Below are positions 14,969 through 18,588 of a stretch of 18,588 bases of DNA, in pieces. A model generated the notes under the pieces. The model saw nothing but the letters and a program-made list of their open reading frames with translations. It was not told the origin of the DNA and did not search any database. Location of the stretch: assembly GCA_041627475.1 (NCBI GenBank), contig JBFKQZ010000030.1, positions 1 to 18,588 of the forward strand, read 5' to 3'. The stretch's first letter is position 1, and each line of letters opens with the position of its first letter. The position numbers and the translations under genes are program-made. This stretch comes from JBFGFG01 sp041627475. GTDB lineage: Bacteria; Actinomycetota; Nitriliruptoria; Nitriliruptorales; Nitriliruptoraceae.

Positions 14969-16009
14969 TCAGGCCGCGGGGTCCTCGACCTGGGCCGCGA
15001 CCTCGTCCCAGAGGTGGAGGACGTCGGCCGCCACGACGTCACCGCGCTGGCGGAGCAGCGACAGGCCGTGGCGCCACGCCTTCGCGCCGGGGCGGCCGTG
15101 GCGGAGCCCGGCGAGGCCCTCGATGTTGCGCAGGTCGATCACGCCGGGGTGGTCACCCTCGACCTCCCAGCGCGGGAGCACGTCCTCGAGCACGTCGCGG
15201 ACCTCGGGCTCGCGGGCATCGTCGTCGCCGAACACGACCCGGTCGGCGTCGGCGAAGAGCAGCGGGTCGTCCCATGCGGCACGGCCGACCATGACACCGT
15301 CGACGTGGTCGAGATGGCCGAGGACGTCGGCCATCGTCCGTACGCCACCGTTGCACTGCCACGTGATGTCGGACCGTCGCGCGGCGAGGTCGTGGACCTC
15401 GTCGTGTCGCAGCGGCGGCACCCGCCGGTTCGCCCGTGGGTCGAGACCGCTGAGCACGGCGACCCGGGCGTGGACCGCCACCCGCGCCGCACCGGCGTCG
15501 GTGACGAGGTCGGCGAAGCGCTCGAGCGCGGCGATGTCCTCGACCGCTGCCTCGTGGTCACCCCAGTCGTCGAGCGGCTCGTCGACGGTGCCGATCCGGC
15601 ACTTGACCGTGACCGGCACGTCGACCGTGGCGACCATCGCCTCGACGGCGCGGGCGACGGCGTCGGGCGTCTTCATGAGGCACGCCCCGACGTCGCTGTC
15701 GGTGGCGCGGTCCGACGGGCAGCCGCAGTTGAGGTCGACCTCGTCGTAGCCGCGCTCCTCGACGGCCCAGCGCGCCACGGGTCCGAGCAGGACCGGGTCC
15801 GACCCGCCGAGCTGCACGCTCACGGGCCCGTCCTGCGCGACCGGCAGGATCGACTCGCGGTCGCCGTGGTGCAGCGCCCGGACGTTCACCATCTCGGTGA
15901 CGAGCAGCGTGTGCTCGGTCAGCCGCCGCAGCAGCTGGCGGTAGGCCGGGAACGTGCGCTTCATCATCGGCGCCACGACGAGACGGTGGTGCGGGTGCTG
16001 CCGCGCCAT
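14969..16009 (-). CDS. dusA: tRNA-dihydrouridine synthase A
   Basis: This encodes a 346-residue FMN-dependent tRNA-dihydrouridine synthase. It reduces uridine in the tRNA D-loop with NADPH. APMM (13-16) begins the barrel, and QLGGSDP (66-72) is characteristic of the DusA subgroup. LNCGCPSDR (93-101) holds the catalytic Cys97. Lys136 (VKCRIG) and His180 (VHAR) are expected flavin and substrate contacts. The block GLDPRANRRVPPLRHDEVH (188-206) and DGVMVGRAAW (237-246) also fit DusA rather than DusB or DusC. Length matches the family. I chose the ATG at 16009 because AGGAGG lies 5 bases upstream; ten extra residues back to 16039 have no such signal. The gene follows the membrane protein by 60 bases and converges on the second aldo/keto reductase. 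Confidence 0.94.
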   Translation of the reverse strand: MARQHPHHRLVVAPMMKRTFPAYRQLLRRLTEHTLLVTEMVNVRALHHGDRESILPVAQDGPVSVQLGGSDPVLLGPVARWAVEERGYDEVDLNCGCPSDRATDSDVGACLMKTPDAVARAVEAMVATVDVPVTVKCRIGTVDEPLDDWGDHEAAVEDIAALERFADLVTDAGAARVAVHARVAVLSGLDPRANRRVPPLRHDEVHDLAARRSDITWQCNGGVRTMADVLGHLDHVDGVMVGRAAWDDPLLFADADRVVFGDDDAREPEVRDVLEDVLPRWEVEGDHPGVIDLRNIEGLAGLRHGRPGAKAWRHGLSLLRQRGDVVAADVLHLWDEVAAQVEDPAA

Positions 16010-16069
16010 GCCTGCCTCCTCGTGGTCGATTCGCGACACGCGAGGGTACGGCGCATGCCCGACCGCGAG
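16010..16069 (-). promoter_or_regulatory. Possible dusA promoter in a 60-base gap
   Basis: Reading the minus strand, TACCCT (16048-16043) is a TANNNT hexamer about 34 bases before the dusA ATG, followed by AGGAGG. A small hairpin, tcgcg/cgcga, lies at 16031-16043. dusA could therefore have its own promoter as well as being read from the upstream membrane gene. No -35 was recognised. Confidence 0.3.
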
Positions 16070-17713
16070 TCAGCCGGCGAGGTCGTACACGACATCCGCG
16101 CCGATGAGCTCGCGGGTGATGCCGAGGCCGTCGATCGGGCGGGCCGCTGCGTCCTCCCACGGCGTGCCGCCGGCCATGCCCGGGTGGAGCACGACCGACC
16201 GCACACCGAGGTCACGCAGGAACGCGACGCTCTGCTCGTCGGGGAAACCCGCCACCTGACGGCGCAGCTCGTCGAGCTCGCGCGGGACGAAGCCGCTCGC
16301 GCCGTTGACGACGGCGGGGAAGCCGTCCTCGGTCGACCACAGCAGGAAGACCTGGTCGCCCGTGACGGTCGACGGCAGGTGGAGCCGCGGTCCCGACACG
16401 GCGAACACCTCGGTCGTGGACGGCCGCGGCACCTCGACGACCGGCGTCGCACCGAGCCCCTCCACCACGACGAGACCGAGCAGTGCCGGCAGCACCCAGG
16501 AGCGCTGCGGACGGGCACGCGCCACGCGGTCGGCGCCCAGCGCCGCGAGCAGGGCGAGGGCGAGGGTGGTCAGCGTGATCCAGCGGCCCGGCGTGCGGAT
16601 GCCCTGCCACCCGGGCAGCACCTCGTACAGCGGCAGATAGGTGAACCGACCACCGAGGAGGTTCGTGCCCACGGCCAGCACCGCGGTCACGAGGACCGCG
16701 CCGGCGAGTCCACCGCGCAGCCAGCGTGGACCTCGGCCGGCGACGGCGCCGATGCCGCCGAGGACCAGCGCGGCCAGGCCGACGAAGCGTGCCTGCTCCG
16801 GCGCCCACGGCATGCCCTCGCGCAGGGGCGCGGTCAGCCCGCCCCACAGCCAGCTCTGCGACGGCGCCGTCACGAGGCCCCGCAGCGGCGGGGAGTAGAT
16901 CTCGAGGTAGCCGACGGTGCGCAGCGCCTCTGGATGCGCATCCAGCACCCGCAGGTACGGCACCGCCTGCAACGCCGTCGCCCCGAGCAGCACGGCGACG
17001 CCGACACCTGTCGCCACGGCCACCGCACGACCCGGCGACGGCCGCCCGGCACGCAGCCACCACACCGCCAGGAGACCGGCGACCACGAGCAGCGAGTACG
17101 CGAAGAAGAGGCCGGCCCCCAGACCGAGGCTGAGCTGCCACGTGGCCACCAGCCACCCCGACAGCACCAGCCCCCACCGCCGCTGGCGGTACCCGCGCAG
17201 CAGCAGGAAGAACGTCAGCGGCATGCCACCGGTCGACAGGATGTTGAGGTGACCGAGGTGCTGGAGCCGCCACGGCGCCCAGGCGAAGACGACCCCGGCG
17301 ATCGCCGCGGCCCACGGGCTCGCGCCGAGTTCACGTGCCAGCACGTGCATGCCGAGCACCGCGAGCGTGCACGCGACCAGGACCAGCAGGCCGTGACGGA
17401 CCGTCGCACCTGCCATGCCCGCCCCGAGCAGCCCCGCCGGGGCGTAGCCGACGAGCGCATCGCTGAAGGCGAGGCTGTCGGGCAGCGGCCAGAAGCCGTT
17501 GGCCTGGAAGTACGCCGACGGGTCGCTGCGCATGGCGTGCCCACCCCAGGCCACCTGCCACGCCTGCAGCAGCGGGTCACCCTCGTCCTGCACGACGTGC
17601 GTCCGCCAGCGCAGCACGAGCGGCCACGTCATGACCACAGCCAGTCCGAGGGCGCCGACGGCGACCAGTCCGACCTCGCGGACCGACAGCTCCGGGCCGC
17701 GTCGTGTCTCCAT
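16070..17713 (-). CDS. Polytopic membrane protein, GT-C-like
   Basis: This encodes a 547-residue integral membrane protein with about eleven hydrophobic segments: near 13-33, 86-102, 106-125, 133-148, 158-172, 181-198, 200-220, 229-250, 309-325, 335-350 and 378-420. The N-terminal pattern TWPLVLRWRTHV...DEGDPLLQAW (29-52), then a periplasmic-type loop ending in ANGFWPLPDSLAFSD, resembles actinobacterial GT-C and YfhO-like membrane glycosyltransferases. In these an acidic residue of the first loop is catalytic (Asp43 or Asp46 here). GIRTPGRW (371-378) matches a motif after a large loop in such proteins. Residues 430-547 form a soluble C-terminal domain. Lipid-linked sugars would be the expected donors, but the substrate is unknown. 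No Shine-Dalgarno precedes the ATG, and a TACGCT hexamer 8 bases before it suggests a leaderless transcript. Confidence 0.8.
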   Translation of the reverse strand: METRRGPELSVREVGLVAVGALGLAVVMTWPLVLRWRTHVVQDEGDPLLQAWQVAWGGHAMRSDPSAYFQANGFWPLPDSLAFSDALVGYAPAGLLGAGMAGATVRHGLLVLVACTLAVLGMHVLARELGASPWAAAIAGVVFAWAPWRLQHLGHLNILSTGGMPLTFFLLLRGYRQRRWGLVLSGWLVATWQLSLGLGAGLFFAYSLLVVAGLLAVWWLRAGRPSPGRAVAVATGVGVAVLLGATALQAVPYLRVLDAHPEALRTVGYLEIYSPPLRGLVTAPSQSWLWGGLTAPLREGMPWAPEQARFVGLAALVLGGIGAVAGRGPRWLRGGLAGAVLVTAVLAVGTNLLGGRFTYLPLYEVLPGWQGIRTPGRWITLTTLALALLAALGADRVARARPQRSWVLPALLGLVVVEGLGATPVVEVPRPSTTEVFAVSGPRLHLPSTVTGDQVFLLWSTEDGFPAVVNGASGFVPRELDELRRQVAGFPDEQSVAFLRDLGVRSVVLHPGMAGGTPWEDAAARPIDGLGITRELIGADVVYDLAG

Positions 17714-17721
17714 GCGGCGGC

Positions 17722-17727
17722 AGCGTA
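17722..17727 (-). promoter_or_regulatory. Candidate -10 element for a leaderless transcript
   Basis: Read on the minus strand this is TACGCT, fitting the TANNNT consensus. It ends 8 bases before the ATG of the membrane protein, the distance expected if transcription starts at or next to the start codon. No Shine-Dalgarno is visible in this gap, which fits a leaderless mRNA, a common class in actinobacteria. The -35 is not recognisable. Confidence 0.45.
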
Positions 17728-17771
17728 GGCAGCACACATCGTGCGGCCTGCGGTCGGACCCGCCCGTGCAT

Positions 17772-17797
17772 CGCACGCCCGACCGGTCGACGGTGCG
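17772..17797. promoter_or_regulatory. 26-bp imperfect palindrome upstream of hpd
   Basis: Two 13-base arms match in 10 of 13 positions. The outer cgcac/gtgcg and the central cgaccggtcg are perfectly symmetrical. The site lies in the 143-base divergent gap between the membrane protein and hpd, 59 bases before the hpd start. The half-site gcccgaccgg (17777-17786) recurs as a direct copy at 17801-17810, and gaccgg again at 17821-17826. This looks like a regulator-binding array, most plausibly for hpd; the regulator is not encoded in the window. Confidence 0.45.
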
Positions 17798-17856
17798 GGG
17801 GCCCGACCGGCACACTGGACGACCGGAGCCGACCGAGTGCCGACGAGGAGCCAAGC

Positions 17857-18588
17857 GTGAGCACGGACACCTTCCCGATCAAGGGCTACGACGCGATCGA
17901 GTTCTGGGTCGGCAACGCCAAGCAGTCGGCCCACTACTACCGCCACGCGTTCGGGTTCGAGCTCGTCGCCTACGCCGGCCCCGAGACGGGCGTCCGCGAC
18001 CGCGCCAGCTACGTGCTCAAGCAGAAGGCGATCACGTTCGTGCTGACCACGGCGCTGACGCCGATCAGCGAGATCGCGCAGCACCACGCCCTCCACGGTG
18101 ACGGTGTCCGCGACGTCAGCTTCACCGTGCCGGACGCCGAGGAGGCGTTCCGCGTGGCCACCGAGGCCGGCGCGCAGCCGCACACCGCGCCGACGGTCAT
18201 GGAGGACGAGCACGGCAAGATCGTCTACGCCTCGGTCCACGCCTACGGCGACACGATCCACAGCTTCGTCAGCCGCGACGACTACAGCGGTCCGTTCCGC
18301 CCCGGCTTCCAGGCGGTCGAGGACGACCCGATCGCCGAGCGCATCGGCCTGTCCAGCGTCGACCACGTCGTGTGCAACGTCGAGCTCGGCAAGATGAACA
18401 CCTGGGCCAAGTGGTACGCGGACATCTTCGGCTTCACGCAGTTCCGCCACTTCACCGACGAGGACATCTCGACCGACTACACGGCCCTGATGTCCAAGGT
18501 CATCTGGGACGGCCACGGCCGCATCAAGCTGCCGATCAACGAGCCCGCCGAGGGCAAGAAGAAGTCGCAGATCGAGGAGTACCTCGAG
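17857..18588 (+). CDS. hpd: 4-hydroxyphenylpyruvate dioxygenase (3' end outside window)
   Basis: This encodes the first 244 residues of an iron(II)-dependent dioxygenase that converts 4-hydroxyphenylpyruvate to homogentisate in tyrosine breakdown. Two vicinal-oxygen-chelate domains are visible: about 10-140 (AIEFWVGNAKQSAHYYRHAF) and from about 166 onward. VDHVVCNV (168-175) carries the first iron ligand, His170. The block beginning SKVIWDGHGRIKLPINEPA (213-231) and continuing KKSQIEEYLE is the substrate-contact and signature segment of the family. The other His and Glu ligands lie beyond the window. Hydroxymandelate synthase is the main alternative and cannot be fully excluded without the C-terminus. 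The GTG start has GAGGAG 6 bases upstream. It is divergent from the membrane protein; no other tyrosine-pathway gene is seen here. Confidence 0.94.
   Translation, partial: MSTDTFPIKGYDAIEFWVGNAKQSAHYYRHAFGFELVAYAGPETGVRDRASYVLKQKAITFVLTTALTPISEIAQHHALHGDGVRDVSFTVPDAEEAFRVATEAGAQPHTAPTVMEDEHGKIVYASVHAYGDTIHSFVSRDDYSGPFRPGFQAVEDDPIAERIGLSSVDHVVCNVELGKMNTWAKWYADIFGFTQFRHFTDEDISTDYTALMSKVIWDGHGRIKLPINEPAEGKKKSQIEEYLE

Noticed and set aside
15014..17728. Plus-strand open frame of about 900 codons opposite dusA and the membrane protein
   Set aside because: Very GC-rich DNA leaves antisense frames open. The translation is rich in Arg, Gln, Pro and Ala with no family motif, while the opposite strand encodes clear proteins.
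1..18588. tRNA, rRNA, riboswitch or mobile-element sequences
   Set aside because: No cloverleaf, rRNA signature, transposase, integrase or terminal inverted repeats were recognised by eye. A tRNAscan or Rfam search would be decisive.

Overview
The window is very GC-rich DNA, with strong G/C preference at third codon positions, frequent GTG starts and AGGAGG-type ribosome binding sites. It looks like a chromosomal segment of an actinobacterium (Actinomycetota). An adjacent GpgS-like and FolP2-like gene pair, as in mycobacteria, and a SigE-type ECF sigma factor fit this. The exact lineage cannot be read from the sequence; a deep-branching, non-mycobacterial actinobacterium is my guess. No rRNA, tRNA, CRISPR array, insertion sequence, phage gene or plasmid function was seen. 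Seventeen protein genes fill almost all of the window, and no gap exceeds about 145 bases.

Layout, left to right. (1) 13-1375: a SRPBCC lipid/steroid-type carrier gene and an alpha/beta hydrolase gene, divergently transcribed. (2) 1436-4041, minus: an ECF sigma factor whose stop codon overlaps the start of a 699-residue single-pass membrane protein, a probable anti-sigma factor or sensor with a GerMN-like domain. A clean 12-bp hairpin separates this module from the convergent hydrolase. (3) 4178-6707, plus: a GpgS-like glycosyltransferase overlapping a FolP2-like dihydropteroate-synthase-family protein, then a membrane-anchored neutral zinc metallopeptidase. (4) 12091 down to 6714, minus: five co-directional genes (DUF2993/LmeA-like protein, CoA-binding/HAD fusion, two-helix membrane protein, XPB-like helicase, membrane diguanylate cyclase). 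(5) 12192-14967, plus: a thioredoxin-like [2Fe-2S] ferredoxin, an aldo/keto reductase, an orphan sigma-region-4 HTH protein with a hydrophobic tail, and a second aldo/keto reductase. (6) 17713 down to 14969, minus: a polytopic GT-C-like membrane protein and the tRNA-dihydrouridine synthase DusA. (7) 17857 to the window end, plus: 4-hydroxyphenylpyruvate dioxygenase (hpd), cut off at the edge.

Most of this is ordinary chromosome. The parts most worth a second look are the sigma/GerMN sensor pair, the GpgS/FolP2-like couple with altered pterin-synthase residues, the CoA-binding/HAD fusion, the orphan sigma4-like gene between two paralogous aldo/keto reductases, and the palindrome upstream of hpd. 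I see no complete defence system, biosynthetic cluster or mobile element.
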